The notes: a model not told the origin generated them from the sequence alone. A stretch of 64,000 bases of DNA from Salipiger pallidus (GCF_014643635.1 NZ_BMJV01000004.1:124001-188000); one strand, 5' to 3'. Numbered from the stretch's first letter, positions 27,961-37,815 are shown. A program made the numbers and translations.

Positions 27961-30516
27961 CTACTTTATCTTGTCCGCTATTGCGAGTTGCGCCGCAGCG
28001 AGCCGGGCCACCGGAACGCGGAACGGAGAACAGCTTACATAGTCGATTCCGGCTGTTCTGCAGAAGGCAATCGAATCAGGGTCGCCCCCATGCTCGCCGC
28101 AGATCGACAGCATGATACCGCCGTTGCCCTGACGTCCACGCTCCACCCCGATGCGCACCAGTTCTCCAACGCCCTCTGCATCGAGCCTGTGGAACGGGTC
28201 CTCGGCGAAAACCCCTTGCTGAACGTAATGGGACATGAAACGCCCCGCGTCGTCGCGTGACAGGCCATAGGTCATCTGCGTGAGGTCGTTGGTGCCAAAG
28301 CTCAGGAAATGCGCATGCTGGGCGATTTCGTGCGCCCTGAGGCAGGCTCGCGGTGTTTCTACCATGACCCCCAGCGAGTAGTCGAAGTCCCGCCCGCGTT
28401 CATTGCGGACCGCCGCCGCTACCGCATCGATGCGGGTGCGCAGCAGTTCTACCTCCCGGCAGGCGGATACGAGCGGCAGCATGATCTCGGGGACCACCGG
28501 TGCGCCGTCGTGGGAGGCCTCGATCGTCGCCTCGAAGATGGCGCGGGCCTGCATGTCGTAAATCTCGGGCACCGCGATCCCGAGACGCACGCCGCGCATG
28601 CCCAGCATCGGGTTGTATTCGCCCATGCTTTCCACCCGGCGGGTGACATCGGACACCGGCAGATCCAGCGCCTCGGCCAGCTCGCGCATGCCGCTGCGGT
28701 CGCTGGGCAGGAATTCGTGCAGGGGCGGGTCGAACAGGCGGATGCAGACGGGCATGCCTTCCATGATGCGGAAGAGCTCGGTGAAATCGGCTCGCTGCAT
28801 GGGCAGCAGACGGGCCAGAGCCGCCTCGCGGTCCTTGGAGCTGTCGGCGAAGATCATCTCGCGCATGGGCGTGATGCGTTCCGCATCGAAGAACATGTGT
28901 TCGGTGCGGCACAGGCCAATGCCCTGCGCCGCGAAATTGCGTGCGGTCAGCGCGTCGGCGGGCGTGTCGGCATTGGCCCGGATGCCGATGTCGCGTTCCT
29001 CGTCGGCCCAGGACATCAGGGTCTGGAAACTGTCGTCCAGCACCGCCTCGATCATCTTGGGCGATCCGGCCAGAACCTGTCCGGAGGTGCCGTCCACGGT
29101 GATCACGTCGCCTTCGCCAAAGCGGCGGCCATCCTCGGCCACCAGCTGATGCTGCTGCGTCTTGAAGCCCATGCCCACGGCGCCCACCACGCAGGGCAGG
29201 CCAAGGCCGCGTCCGATCACCGCCGCGTGGCTGGTCATGCCACCCCGTTCGGTCAGCACGGCGACAGCGCAATGCATGCCGCGCACGTCCTCGGGCGACG
29301 TTTCGCGGCGCACGAGGATGCACGGCTCGCCCCGCGCGGCGCTGGCCTGCGCCTCGGACGAGGAAAATACGATGCGCCCGGTCGCGGCCCCCGGGGAGGC
29401 GGCGACACCGCGGCCGATGAGGTCGCGCTCGGCCTCCGGGTCCACCTGACGGTGCAGCAGTTCCGACAGGCCGCGCGGTTCTACCCGCATCACCGCCTCG
29501 GGGCGCGAGATGATGCCATCCTCGGCCAGCCGCACGGCAATGCGCAGCGCCGCGCGCGAGCTGCGTTTCACCCGTACGCCATCAAGGATGTGGACATTGC
29601 CGTTCTCGATGGTGAATTCGATCTGCATCTCGGCGCGCAGCTTGAGGCGCATGAATGCGGCGTATTGCTTGAGGCGTTCGAAAGCATCCGGCGCGAGCTC
29701 TTCCAGCGACGGCCCGCGCGGGTCCCGCTCGAGAAAGATCGACCCGGCCCCGCCGCGCAGCGCCTCGCGACCCTGGCTCTGGCGCAGGTAGCGGCCTGTC
29801 ACCTGGGGCAGGCCCGTGTCGGAATTGGCCAGTTGCAGCACGCCCGAGCCGCATTCCCCGATCCCCAGACCCAGTGCCATTTCCTGCACGATGAGGCCCA
29901 GCCCCGCATCCACCGGGGCGCCCTTGGCCTGACGCAGCAGCCGCGCGGTGGTGCCCTCCCACGCGCGGGCCATGGAGCGTAACACCTCGGCCAGCTGGCG
30001 GGCGGGATCCTGGGGGAAGGGTTCCTCGGCTTCTTCCTCGTAGGCGCTGAGCGCCTCGCTGAGGCCTTGCTGGCCGGTCGCCTCGATCTCTTCGAAAACG
30101 TCGGGATCAAGCCGGGCCACGTGGATCGCGAAGGACACCACGAAACGCTGGTACAGCGCCGAGGCGGCATCGGCGCCGATCCGGTCCGACAGGTCCACGT
30201 AGGCCGCGTCATTCATGCCGATGTTGAGCACCGAGCCCGGGCCGCCCCAATCGGGATCCTCGGATGACGGGCGCACGCACAGCAGGGCACCGGGCCGGAA
30301 ATGGTCGAGGATACGCTCCATGTTGGGCATGCTGCCATGGGCGATGCGGTGCACGGTGTCGAAATCAATGGCCACGGTGCGCGGCACGGGCAGGTCGAGC
30401 CGCACAAGCCGCTGAAGACACTTCGCCCGCCCACCGTGGGTGGGGTTGGCGATGGGTGCCGAGGGCGTGATCAACGTCACGCCGGGGTCCTGGTCCTGTC
30501 GGAGCGTGTCGGGCAC
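27961..30516 (-). CDS. PEP-utilising enzyme, pyruvate-phosphate-dikinase homologue with altered nucleotide domain
   Basis: The frame is open to 30624; GTG 30516 follows AGGA at 8 nt and the codons upstream of it look non-coding, so I choose it (851 residues). The central and C-terminal parts are PPDK-like: phospho-His loop TERGGMTSHAAVIGRGLG, GIGLCRTEHMFF, and GEHGGDPDSIAFC with DYVSCSPFRVPVARLA. The N-terminal ATP-grasp half differs: THGGRAKCLQRLVRLDLPVP in place of GGKGANLAEM-type and CVRPSSEDPDWGGPGSV where PPDK has VRSGARVSMPGMMDT. It interconverts PEP and pyruvate or acts as a related PEP-dependent phosphotransferase; the true reaction is unclear. Confidence 0.75.
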   Translation of the reverse strand: MPDTLRQDQDPGVTLITPSAPIANPTHGGRAKCLQRLVRLDLPVPRTVAIDFDTVHRIAHGSMPNMERILDHFRPGALLCVRPSSEDPDWGGPGSVLNIGMNDAAYVDLSDRIGADAASALYQRFVVSFAIHVARLDPDVFEEIEATGQQGLSEALSAYEEEAEEPFPQDPARQLAEVLRSMARAWEGTTARLLRQAKGAPVDAGLGLIVQEMALGLGIGECGSGVLQLANSDTGLPQVTGRYLRQSQGREALRGGAGSIFLERDPRGPSLEELAPDAFERLKQYAAFMRLKLRAEMQIEFTIENGNVHILDGVRVKRSSRAALRIAVRLAEDGIISRPEAVMRVEPRGLSELLHRQVDPEAERDLIGRGVAASPGAATGRIVFSSSEAQASAARGEPCILVRRETSPEDVRGMHCAVAVLTERGGMTSHAAVIGRGLGLPCVVGAVGMGFKTQQHQLVAEDGRRFGEGDVITVDGTSGQVLAGSPKMIEAVLDDSFQTLMSWADEERDIGIRANADTPADALTARNFAAQGIGLCRTEHMFFDAERITPMREMIFADSSKDREAALARLLPMQRADFTELFRIMEGMPVCIRLFDPPLHEFLPSDRSGMRELAEALDLPVSDVTRRVESMGEYNPMLGMRGVRLGIAVPEIYDMQARAIFEATIEASHDGAPVVPEIMLPLVSACREVELLRTRIDAVAAAVRNERGRDFDYSLGVMVETPRACLRAHEIAQHAHFLSFGTNDLTQMTYGLSRDDAGRFMSHYVQQGVFAEDPFHRLDAEGVGELVRIGVERGRQGNGGIMLSICGEHGGDPDSIAFCRTAGIDYVSCSPFRVPVARLAAAQLAIADKIK

Positions 30517-30637
30517 GGGCTGAATCCTGAGCTTTCCGCACTGCAGCATAGCCTGGAAAAGGCTTGCTGCAATATCACCTTTGGTTTCGAACGTGACGTT
30601 AACCGTCGGCAAGGTCAGGGGCAAACGCGCGATAGGG

Positions 30638-30665
30638 GCAAAGCGACACTTTCATGTCGCTTTGC
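30638..30665 (-). terminator. Strong hairpin downstream of glyS
   Basis: GCAAAGCGACA (30638-30648) pairs perfectly with TGTCGCTTTGC (30655-30665), an 11-bp stem with a 6-nt loop. It lies 40 bp after the glyS stop on the minus strand. It has no following T run, so it may pause, terminate or protect the glyS transcript, or act on the PEP-enzyme leader. Confidence 0.5.
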
Positions 30666-30704
30666 AACCTGTGATAATTCTGCGCGTTTTCAGATCTACC
30701 TGTA

Positions 30705-32777
30705 TTAGCCGTCGAGGCGTGTCAGGTCCGCAACCTGCAGGCAAGTGTTGCGGATGCGTGACAACAGATTGAGCCGGTTGCGGCGGACGATCTGGTTGTC
30801 GGAATTGACCTGTACCGCTTCGAAGAAGGCGTCGATCGGCGCGCGCAGGCTGGCCATGGCCGCCATTGCCCCGGCGAAATCATTGGCCTGCATGGCGGGC
30901 TTGATCCGGCCATCCGCATGATCCAGCGCCTTGAACAGCGCGCGTTCCTCGTCGGTCTCCGAGAACTTTACATCGGCGCCGAAGCTGTATTCCACGCCGT
31001 CCTTCTCTTCGGCCTGCGCGAGGATGTTGTTGGCCCGCTTGAAGCCCTGCACGAGGTTCGCGCCATCCTCGGTGCCAAGCGCATCGCTCAGCGCCTTGGC
31101 ACGGGCCTCGACCAGCGCGAGGTTGTCGTTTCCATCCATTGCCAGCACCGCGTCGATCACGTCATGGCGCACGCCTTCGCCCTTCAGGTGGACCTTGAGG
31201 CGGTCGTGGAAGAAGGACAGCAGGTCATCCACAGGAGCCTCGTCGCCGTGGGCCTTGAAAGCCTTGGCAAAAGCGTCCGTGAGGGGCAGGGCAAGGCCAT
31301 TCACCAGAACCAGCCGGATCACCCCGAGCGCGGCGCGGCGCAGGGCGTAGGGGTCCTTGGAGCCTGTGGGCTTTTCGTCGATGGCCCAGAAGCCCGCAAG
31401 CGTGTCGAGCTTGTCCGCAAGCGCCACGGCAACCGAGACCGGCGCGGTGGGCACGTCGTCGGACGGGCCGAGGGGAGAATAGTGTTCCTGCGCTGCGGCG
31501 GCCACCTCGGTGGGCAGACCAGCGGCGTCGGCGTAATAGCGGCCCATGAGGCCCTGAAGTTCAGGGAACTCGTAGACCATTTCCGACGACAGGTCGGCCT
31601 TGGCGACGCGCGCGGCTTTATCGGCAAGGTCCGCTTCGGCACCGACCATGGGCGCGAGTTCGCGGGAGAGGGCCGCGATGCGCTCGATCCGGTCCTTCTG
31701 GCTCCCCAGCTTGTTGTGGAAGGTCACGTTGGATAGCCGGTCGGTCCAGGCTTCGAGCCCTTGGGTCTTGGCAACGCGCAGGTCGTTCTCCCAGAAGAAC
31801 TTGGCGTCCGACAGACGGGCCGACAGCACCTTGTTGTTACCCGCAAGGATGGTCGCGCCGTCATCGGCGGCTTCCACATTTGCAACCGTCACAAAGCCTT
31901 CGATCCGCCCAGTGGCTGGATTCTTGACCGAAAAGAACTTCTGGTGCTCTTTCATCGAAGTTTGAAGGACCTCCGGTGGCAACCCAAGGAAATCCTCGCC
32001 GATCTGCCCCATGAGCACCACAGGCCATTCCACGAGGCCCGCAACCTCGGCCAGAAGGCCGCGATCCTCGACCACTTCGAGCCCAGCGGCGAAGGCGGCG
32101 TTGGTGGCGTCGTGCCATATGGTGGCTTCGCGCTCCTCGGCGGACAGAACCACCTTGGCGCGCTTCAGCTTGGCGGCGTAATCGTCGAAGCTGGTGACCT
32201 CGAAGGCGTCGCTGCCCATGAAGCGGTGCCCGCGCGTGGTGCGCCCGGCGACGATCCCGTCGATATCAAGCGGCACCACGTCCGAGCCGCCTTCATCGCT
32301 CAGCAGGCAGATGATGCTGTGCAGCGGACGTACCCAGCGCAGCGAGCCTGCGCCCCAGCGCATGGACTTGGGCCACGGGAAGGTGCGGACGGCGTTTTCC
32401 AGCACCTCTGCCACGATCTCGGCGGCGGGGCGGCCCGGCTTTTCGATGACCGCGAAAAGGACGGTGCCCTTCTTGTCGGTGCGTTCCTCGCATTGCTCGC
32501 GGGTGACGCCAGCGCCGCGCAGGAAGCCTTCGATCGCCTTCTCGGGCGCATCGACCTTGGGGCCGCGGCGTTCTTCGCGGGTGGGGGCGGAGGCGGCCAG
32601 CAGGCCCTCGACAGTCAGCGTCAGGCGGCGCGGGGTCGAGAACGCCCCGGCGGAGGCGTAGGTCAGGCCCGCCTCGACCAGCCCGTCGGTGACCAGCTTC
32701 TTGAGATCCGCGCTGGCGCGGCCCTGCATCCGGGCAGGGATTTCCTCGGAGAAAAGTTCGATCAGGAGGTTGGGCAT
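30705..32777 (-). CDS. glyS: Glycyl-tRNA synthetase beta subunit
   Basis: The beta subunit of bacterial (alpha2beta2) GlyRS that provides tRNA recognition and an HD-like editing region. The 690-residue protein opens MPNLLIELFSEEIPARMQG, and carries GHRFMGSDAFEV and the C-terminal DALR-like anticodon domain (RNRLNLLSRIRNTCLQVAD). The alpha subunit gene lies 1.8 kb upstream on the same strand with DUF1206 and a DUF6446-like gene between. Confidence 0.97.
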   Translation of the reverse strand: MPNLLIELFSEEIPARMQGRASADLKKLVTDGLVEAGLTYASAGAFSTPRRLTLTVEGLLAASAPTREERRGPKVDAPEKAIEGFLRGAGVTREQCEERTDKKGTVLFAVIEKPGRPAAEIVAEVLENAVRTFPWPKSMRWGAGSLRWVRPLHSIICLLSDEGGSDVVPLDIDGIVAGRTTRGHRFMGSDAFEVTSFDDYAAKLKRAKVVLSAEEREATIWHDATNAAFAAGLEVVEDRGLLAEVAGLVEWPVVLMGQIGEDFLGLPPEVLQTSMKEHQKFFSVKNPATGRIEGFVTVANVEAADDGATILAGNNKVLSARLSDAKFFWENDLRVAKTQGLEAWTDRLSNVTFHNKLGSQKDRIERIAALSRELAPMVGAEADLADKAARVAKADLSSEMVYEFPELQGLMGRYYADAAGLPTEVAAAAQEHYSPLGPSDDVPTAPVSVAVALADKLDTLAGFWAIDEKPTGSKDPYALRRAALGVIRLVLVNGLALPLTDAFAKAFKAHGDEAPVDDLLSFFHDRLKVHLKGEGVRHDVIDAVLAMDGNDNLALVEARAKALSDALGTEDGANLVQGFKRANNILAQAEEKDGVEYSFGADVKFSETDEERALFKALDHADGRIKPAMQANDFAGAMAAMASLRAPIDAFFEAVQVNSDNQIVRRNRLNLLSRIRNTCLQVADLTRLDG

Positions 32778-32843
32778 CGTCTCACCACTGCAAATGGCCG
32801 CCCATATGGCGGCCTTGGGTTTCGCGTGGTGGATAACGGCAAG

Positions 32844-32876
32844 AGCGGGCGGGGTAAAGCGCTTACCCCGCCCGCT
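32844..32876 (-). terminator. Hairpin downstream of the DUF1206 gene
   Basis: A perfect 14-bp stem (AGCGGGCGGGGTAA / TTACCCCGCCCGCT) with a 5-nt loop starts 13 bp below the DUF1206 stop codon on the minus strand. The minus-strand 3' flank has no T run; on the plus strand TTTC follows. A second 7-bp hairpin (GGCCGCC/GGCGGCC) lies at 32796-32814 just before glyS. Confidence 0.55.
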
Positions 32877-32888
32877 TTCAAGCTGAGA

Positions 32889-33749
32889 TCAGGCGGTGGC
32901 CTCTTGCAGCTTGCCCTCAGCCTTGAGCTTGGCACGGCGGGCAAAGGTCATCACGTCGTCGCCGGCACGGCGCGGGACGATGCGGTAGGCGGCTTCGACG
33001 AAGTTCTCGATACCGAAGGCAATGAGACCGGCGGCAACAGCGCCCATCAGCACACGCCCATAGGCAACCGAGCGGATTTCCGACAGCGCGGTGCCGACAC
33101 CGCCCGCCTCGGAGGGATCGCTGGTCATGCCGGCGTAGAAGATCAGCACGCCGATCACGCCGACGACGATGCCCTGTGCCACGAGACCGGCTTTCAGCAC
33201 CGGTTCGAGCTTGCGGGCAAGGTCGGTGACGCGGATGTCTTCCTTGTACTTTTCGGCAATGCCCTTGTGAGCATAGTAGATCCCGGCCCCGATCACCACG
33301 ATGCCAAGCGCCATCACGAGGTACGGCCCCCAAGGCATGGACATGAGCTTTTGTGTCGCGCTCTTCGCGCCGCCTTCACCGCCCGAACCGCCGCCCATGG
33401 CGGTTGTCGCCACCGAGACGCCGATACCGCCATGAATGATGCCTGTGATGGCCTGACCTGCGCGGGCGGCAAGTCCCTTGGCATCGCTGCCTTCGCATTC
33501 AAGGTCCATCCATGCGTCGATGAGACGCCAGATCATGTAACCGAACATGCCGATGGCGATGGCCCACATGAGCGCGACGCCCCAGGACTTGTCACGAAGC
33601 GAGGCGAGCGCGTCGGTGGTGCCCTGCGCCTGTCCCCCATAGATTGCAGCCGAAAGCGCGAGGCCCCCGACAATGATGTAAACTGCGCCGCGGGCGGAAT
33701 AGCCTGCGCGCATGACGGGCACGACCCAGGCGGGGGCTCTGTCTGACAT
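32889..33749 (-). CDS. DUF1206 membrane protein
   Basis: A 286-residue membrane protein with three related units of paired helices, each beginning with a G-x-x-A-x-G-like segment: VMRAGYSARGAVYIIVGGLAL, AGQAITGIIHGGIGV and LKAGLVAQGIVVGVIGVLI. This is the DUF1206 repeat layout of six membrane helices. A Gly/Ser-rich loop lies in the middle (GGGSGGEGGA). Function is unknown. It sits in the glyQ-glyS block on the same strand. Confidence 0.88.
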   Translation of the reverse strand: MSDRAPAWVVPVMRAGYSARGAVYIIVGGLALSAAIYGGQAQGTTDALASLRDKSWGVALMWAIAIGMFGYMIWRLIDAWMDLECEGSDAKGLAARAGQAITGIIHGGIGVSVATTAMGGGSGGEGGAKSATQKLMSMPWGPYLVMALGIVVIGAGIYYAHKGIAEKYKEDIRVTDLARKLEPVLKAGLVAQGIVVGVIGVLIFYAGMTSDPSEAGGVGTALSEIRSVAYGRVLMGAVAAGLIAFGIENFVEAAYRIVPRRAGDDVMTFARRAKLKAEGKLQEATA

Positions 33750-33922
33750 GGCATTCTCTCCTCTGCCGAGGAGTGGCCAATCACTCCCCTGTTACAAGGG
33801 AGAAGCCGCGAACCCGTACGCGGGTTCCATGCGAAATGCTGCGCTCGAGGATCATATATAATGAAAGGGTTCAGAGACTGTGAAGACAGGTCGGCCGATG
33901 CGCGCCTTGGCGCGCTCTTCGA

Positions 33923-33947
33923 TGGGCCGCAGGCCCGCTGCGGCCCA
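33923..33947 (-). terminator. Hairpin downstream of the DUF6446-like gene
   Basis: TGGGCCGCAG and CTGCGGCCCA form a perfect 10-bp stem around GCCCG, about 70 bp below the stop codon of the minus-strand gene at 34016. No T run follows on the minus strand, so termination is possible but unproven. Confidence 0.45.
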
Positions 33948-34015
33948 GCCCGGCTTTGCCACGACATGGGCGCGAAACTACATGGGCCGGGCTTGGTGCT
34001 CCCGGGAGCCCCGGC

Positions 34016-34531
34016 TCAGTCGCGGGGCGGGCAATCCTCGCCCAGCGGGGTGCCGTCATACGCCTTGTCGCCGCAATCGTTGATCTCTTCCCAGATCCAG
34101 CCACGGCCATCCTCGGCGATGGCGACGACGCGGTCGATGCCATACTCGATGTTGCGCTGCGCGGCGTAGACATGCGCCTCGCCGGTCTCGACCAGCAGTC
34201 CCACCGCCTCGGCGTCGAAGCAGTCGAACCAGAACGGAGCGTTGCGCGGCACGGCGCCCTCGTAGCGCTCGTAGACCTCGTCAAGCTCCTGCGGGCGGGC
34301 AGGGGTCTCAAAGCAGGCGCGGTAGCGGATGGGGGAGCTGTCGGCGTCAATGCCCTCGAATTCGCTGTAGACGAGATGTTCGGGCGCTTCGCCCGAAAGG
34401 GGGGTCAGAAAGACCTGGCCCGCGTCATCCTCAACCGCTTCGTAGAAGTGGAAGACCTGGAAATAGTAGACCACCGCGCCGAATATCAGCGCGACCGCGA
34501 TGATGGCCGAGGCCAGGATCTTGCCGCTCAT
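34016..34531 (-). CDS. DUF6446-like single-pass membrane protein
   Basis: A 171-residue protein with an N-terminal membrane helix (ILASAIIAVALIFGAVVYYF) and a soluble extracytoplasmic domain containing FLTPLSGEAPEHLVY, RYRACFETP, FWFDCFDAEAVG and a final NDCGDKAYDGTPLGEDCPP. The paired cysteines suggest disulfides and periplasmic exposure. It resembles the Rhodobacteraceae DUF6446 family; function unknown. It lies 29 bp below glyQ and is probably cotranscribed. Confidence 0.72.
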   Translation of the reverse strand: MSGKILASAIIAVALIFGAVVYYFQVFHFYEAVEDDAGQVFLTPLSGEAPEHLVYSEFEGIDADSSPIRYRACFETPARPQELDEVYERYEGAVPRNAPFWFDCFDAEAVGLLVETGEAHVYAAQRNIEYGIDRVVAIAEDGRGWIWEEINDCGDKAYDGTPLGEDCPPRD

Positions 34532-34560
34532 GCCGGTGGCTCCCTTTGTCTGCCGGGAGG

Positions 34561-35490
34561 TCAGGCGGCCCAGCCGCCCGCCTCGGTCTGCACGAAGGCG
34601 TCAGCGCAGGCCTTGGCCAGCGTGCGCACCCGCCCGATGTAGGCCTGCCGTTCGGTGACCGAGATCACGCCGCGCGCATCCAGCAGGTTGAACAGGTGCG
34701 ATGCCTTGATCGCCTGGTCATAGGCCGGGTGGGCCATGACGATGCGCTTGCCGGTCTTGGGGTCCGTCTCGGGGGCCGCGAGGATGCGGCCGCATTCGGC
34801 CTCGGCGTCCTCGAAATGCTTGAGCAGGGTGTCCGTGTCCGCCACGTCGAAGTTCCAGCGCGAATATTCCTCTTCCGTCTGGCGGAAGATATCGCCGTAG
34901 GTCAACGGCTGCGGGCTGGAGGGATCGTTGAACGGCATCTCCATGACATGATCGATGCCAAGCACGTACATCGCCAGCCGTTCGAGACCATAGGTCAACT
35001 CGCCCGAGACGGGGGCGCAATCATGGCCGCCGACCTGCTGGAAATAGGTAAACTGAGACACTTCCATGCCATCGCACCACACCTCCCAGCCAAGACCCCA
35101 AGCGCCAAGCGTCGGGCTTTCCCAGTCATCCTCGACGAAGCGCACGTCGTGCATGGACATGTCGATGCCGATGGCCTCGAGCGAGCCGAGGTAGAGTGCC
35201 TGCAGATCGGGCGGCGACGGTTTGATCAGTACCTGGAACTGGTAGTAGTGCTGCAGCCGGTTCGGGTTCTCCCCGTAGCGGCCATCGGTCGGGCGGCGCG
35301 ACGGCTGCACATAGGCGGCGGCCCAGGGGTTTGACCCCAGCGCGCGCAGCGTGGTGGCCGGGTGGAAGGTGCCGGCGCCCACTTCCATGTCGTAGGGTTG
35401 CAGAACCGCGCAGCCCTTGGATGCCCAGTAGGTCTGAAGGCGCAGGATGATTTCCTGAAAACTGCGCGGCTTCGTGCTGGTGTCGATCAT
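34561..35490 (-). CDS. glyQ: Glycyl-tRNA synthetase alpha subunit
   Basis: The catalytic alpha subunit of heterotetrameric GlyRS. The 309-residue form from ATG 35490 ([18 protein letters not shown]) is the usual length; an upstream in-frame ATG at 35556 would add 22 polar residues. Conserved pieces: [68 protein letters not shown]. It is first in a minus-strand block and reads divergently from the gene at 35687. Confidence 0.97.
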   Translation of the reverse strand: MIDTSTKPRSFQEIILRLQTYWASKGCAVLQPYDMEVGAGTFHPATTLRALGSNPWAAAYVQPSRRPTDGRYGENPNRLQHYYQFQVLIKPSPPDLQALYLGSLEAIGIDMSMHDVRFVEDDWESPTLGAWGLGWEVWCDGMEVSQFTYFQQVGGHDCAPVSGELTYGLERLAMYVLGIDHVMEMPFNDPSSPQPLTYGDIFRQTEEEYSRWNFDVADTDTLLKHFEDAEAECGRILAAPETDPKTGKRIVMAHPAYDQAIKASHLFNLLDARGVISVTERQAYIGRVRTLAKACADAFVQTEAGGWAA

Positions 35491-35686
35491 CCTGGGGGGC
35501 CCCGTCTCTTGGTCTGCGGCTTGGTCCGCACATTGGTCTGTCTGCGTATGGGGCACTGATTATGCGCCACAGATGCGGGGGTCAATTGCCGCCCGGGTCA
35601 AAAGTGATGTGACGGGTCTCATGGGTCTGCTACAAAAACCTGAACACAAGAACACGATTTGAGGGCCGGAAGGGCAAATTACGGGT

Positions 35687-37465
35687 ATGTTGAAACGCAT
35701 TCTTATGGCGGGAGCGGCTGTCGTCGCCCTTTCCACTGCCAGCGCCGCGCAGGCGCAGGACCAGGTCTATATCCAGATCGAGGCACAGCCGAGTCTGTCG
35801 CAGGCGGAAAACGCGCTGCGCGGTTACAGCGGCGCGCTGGACAACGTGAACGGCTTTTCGCTGGGCGCGGGCTGGTACGGTATCGCGCTTGGCCCCTACA
35901 GCCCCGAGGACGCGGGCGCGCTGCTGCGCCAGCTGCGGGGCGCGGGGCTGATTCCGCGCGACAGCTATCTTGCCGCTTCGACCGAATACCGTGACCAGTT
36001 CTGGCCGGTGGGCGCAGGCATCGGCGCGCCTCAACCCGTAGAATCCGCCCCCGAGACCCAGCCCACCCCGCAGGTGCAGCCCGAGCAGCCGCAGGAGCCG
36101 GCCGTCATCGCCGAGCCGGAGCCCGAGCCCCAGCCGCCCGTCATCGACGAGACCCCGGCACAGGCCCGCGCGTCCGAAGCGCAGCTGACCCGTGGCCAGC
36201 GCGAAATGCTACAGGTCGCCATGCAATGGTCCGGCCATTACAATGCGGCCATCGACGGGGCCTTCGGGCGCGGCACACGCGGCGCCATGGCTGCATGGCA
36301 GCGCGACAATGGCTACGAGGCCACCGGCGTGCTGACGACCATGCAGCGCGATGACCTGCTGGGCCAATACAATGCGGTGCTCGAAGGTCTGGACATGCAG
36401 CTGGTGCAGGACAGCCGGGCGGGCATCGAGATCGAACTTCCCTTGGGCGCCGTCGCCTTCGACCGCTACGAGGCGCCGTTTGCCATCTTTGAGCCCACCG
36501 GCGACATGCAGGCCAGCGCGCTGCTGATCAGCCAGCCCGGGGACCGCCGGGCGCTTGGCGGTCTTTACGAGATCATGCAGACGCTTGAGATCGTGCCGCT
36601 CGAAGGCCCGCGCGAACGGCGCGGCAACGGCTTTACCCTCACCGGAGCCAACGAGAGCATCGTCAGCCACACCGAGGTGTCGCTGGTGGACGGCGCGCTC
36701 AAGGGCTGGACGCTGGTCTGGCCCGCCGGTGACGAAGGGCGGCGGGAGCGGGTGCTTGCGCTGATGCAGGCGTCGTTCATCCCGACGCCCGGGGTGCTCG
36801 ATCCGGCGCAGATCACCGATGCGGGGCAGTCGGTGGACCTTGTCTCGGGCATGGAGATCCGCAAGCCCAAGCGCAACGTCGCGGGCTTCTTCGTTGACTG
36901 GTCGGGAAAGGTTCTGACCTCGGCAGAGGCGGTGGCCTCCTGCGGGCGCATCACGCTGGACGAGGTGTACGAGGCCAGCGTGTCGGCCAGTGACGACGCG
37001 CTTGGCGTGGCGGTGCTGACCCCGGCGACCGCGCTGTCGCCGCGTGCCGTGGCCGCGTTCCGGTCGGACGTGCCGCGCCTCAACTCCGAGGTGGCGGTCG
37101 CAGGCTACCCGTTCGGAGGCGTGCTGACCGCTCCGACGCTGACCTACGGCTCGCTCGAGGACACTCGCGGGCTGGGCGGTGAACAGGAATTGTCGCGCCT
37201 TGCGCTTGCGGCGCAGTCCGGGGATGCAGGCGGGCCGGTGTTTGACGCCGGCGGCGCTGTGCTGGGCATGATGCTGCCCAGCCCCTCGGGCGATCAGCAG
37301 CTGCCGCAGGGCGTGTCCTTTGCCGCTGATGCCAGCGCGTTGCAGACTTTCCTGTCGGGGGCAGGCGTGCAGGGCGCCTCGACCAGCGGCGAGGCCGCCA
37401 TCGCGCCCGAGGATCTGGCCGCCGAGGCCACCGGGATGACCGTCAAGGTGTCGTGCTGGGAGTGA
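35687..37465 (+). CDS. Exported peptidoglycan-binding, trypsin-fold protein with degenerate catalytic residues
   Basis: A 592-residue protein. Signal peptide to about residue 24 (AQAQ). A SPOR-like region (about 26-100), a Pro/Glu-rich linker (about 110-155), a PG-binding-1 domain (LTRGQREMLQVAMQWSG...AIDGAFGRGTRGAMAAWQ) and a C-terminal trypsin/DegP-like domain (about 400-585). In the last domain the Ser motif reads SGDAGGPV (Ser to Ala), the His motif LTSAEAVASC where TxAHV is expected, and the Asp segment DALGVAVL shows Gly in place of D-L-A-L. A cysteine pair (ASC, VSCWE) may form a disulfide. Substrate binding without cleavage is likely, my inference. Confidence 0.82.
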   Translation: MLKRILMAGAAVVALSTASAAQAQDQVYIQIEAQPSLSQAENALRGYSGALDNVNGFSLGAGWYGIALGPYSPEDAGALLRQLRGAGLIPRDSYLAASTEYRDQFWPVGAGIGAPQPVESAPETQPTPQVQPEQPQEPAVIAEPEPEPQPPVIDETPAQARASEAQLTRGQREMLQVAMQWSGHYNAAIDGAFGRGTRGAMAAWQRDNGYEATGVLTTMQRDDLLGQYNAVLEGLDMQLVQDSRAGIEIELPLGAVAFDRYEAPFAIFEPTGDMQASALLISQPGDRRALGGLYEIMQTLEIVPLEGPRERRGNGFTLTGANESIVSHTEVSLVDGALKGWTLVWPAGDEGRRERVLALMQASFIPTPGVLDPAQITDAGQSVDLVSGMEIRKPKRNVAGFFVDWSGKVLTSAEAVASCGRITLDEVYEASVSASDDALGVAVLTPATALSPRAVAAFRSDVPRLNSEVAVAGYPFGGVLTAPTLTYGSLEDTRGLGGEQELSRLALAAQSGDAGGPVFDAGGAVLGMMLPSPSGDQQLPQGVSFAADASALQTFLSGAGVQGASTSGEAAIAPEDLAAEATGMTVKVSCWE

Positions 37466-37497
37466 TCCGGCGGATCGCCGCCCACCTTTGATGGGTC

Positions 37498-37535
37498 ACG
37501 GCCCCGGACGCTGCCACGTCCGGGGCCGTTCTTTT
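37498..37535 (+). terminator. Rho-independent terminator after the trypsin-fold gene
   Basis: A 13-bp perfect stem (37498-37510 with 37517-37529, arms ACGGCCCCGGACG / CGTCCGGGGCCGT) with CTGCCA loop is followed by TCTTTT. The remaining DNA to 37815 has no gene and should carry the lrgA promoter. Confidence 0.92.
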
Positions 37536-37815
37536 GAGCGGCCTGCGGCGGTGCCCCTTAGTGCGGGTCAGCGGCACCAGCCGGGTGTGCCGCGTGCGGC
37601 GGGCCATGTTTGACATACGCACCGCCGATAGTGTCGTACCCGGGACAGGCAGGTCATGGGTTCAGAGCGGCCGATGCATTGAGTGGCAGCGGGGCGCGTA
37701 TCGCCTGTTTGAGAGAGCTGGACGCGTGCCTGCGGCTTGTAACCCAACGCCGCGCCGGTGTTAAAAAAGCCCAATCCTCCGGCGACCCCGGCACGACCAC
37801 AGGAAAGGACGGTAC

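Noticed and set aside
31761-33746. 661-codon plus-strand frame across glyS and DUF1206
   Set aside because: It covers two well-supported minus-strand genes and their intergenic hairpins; no domain is visible.
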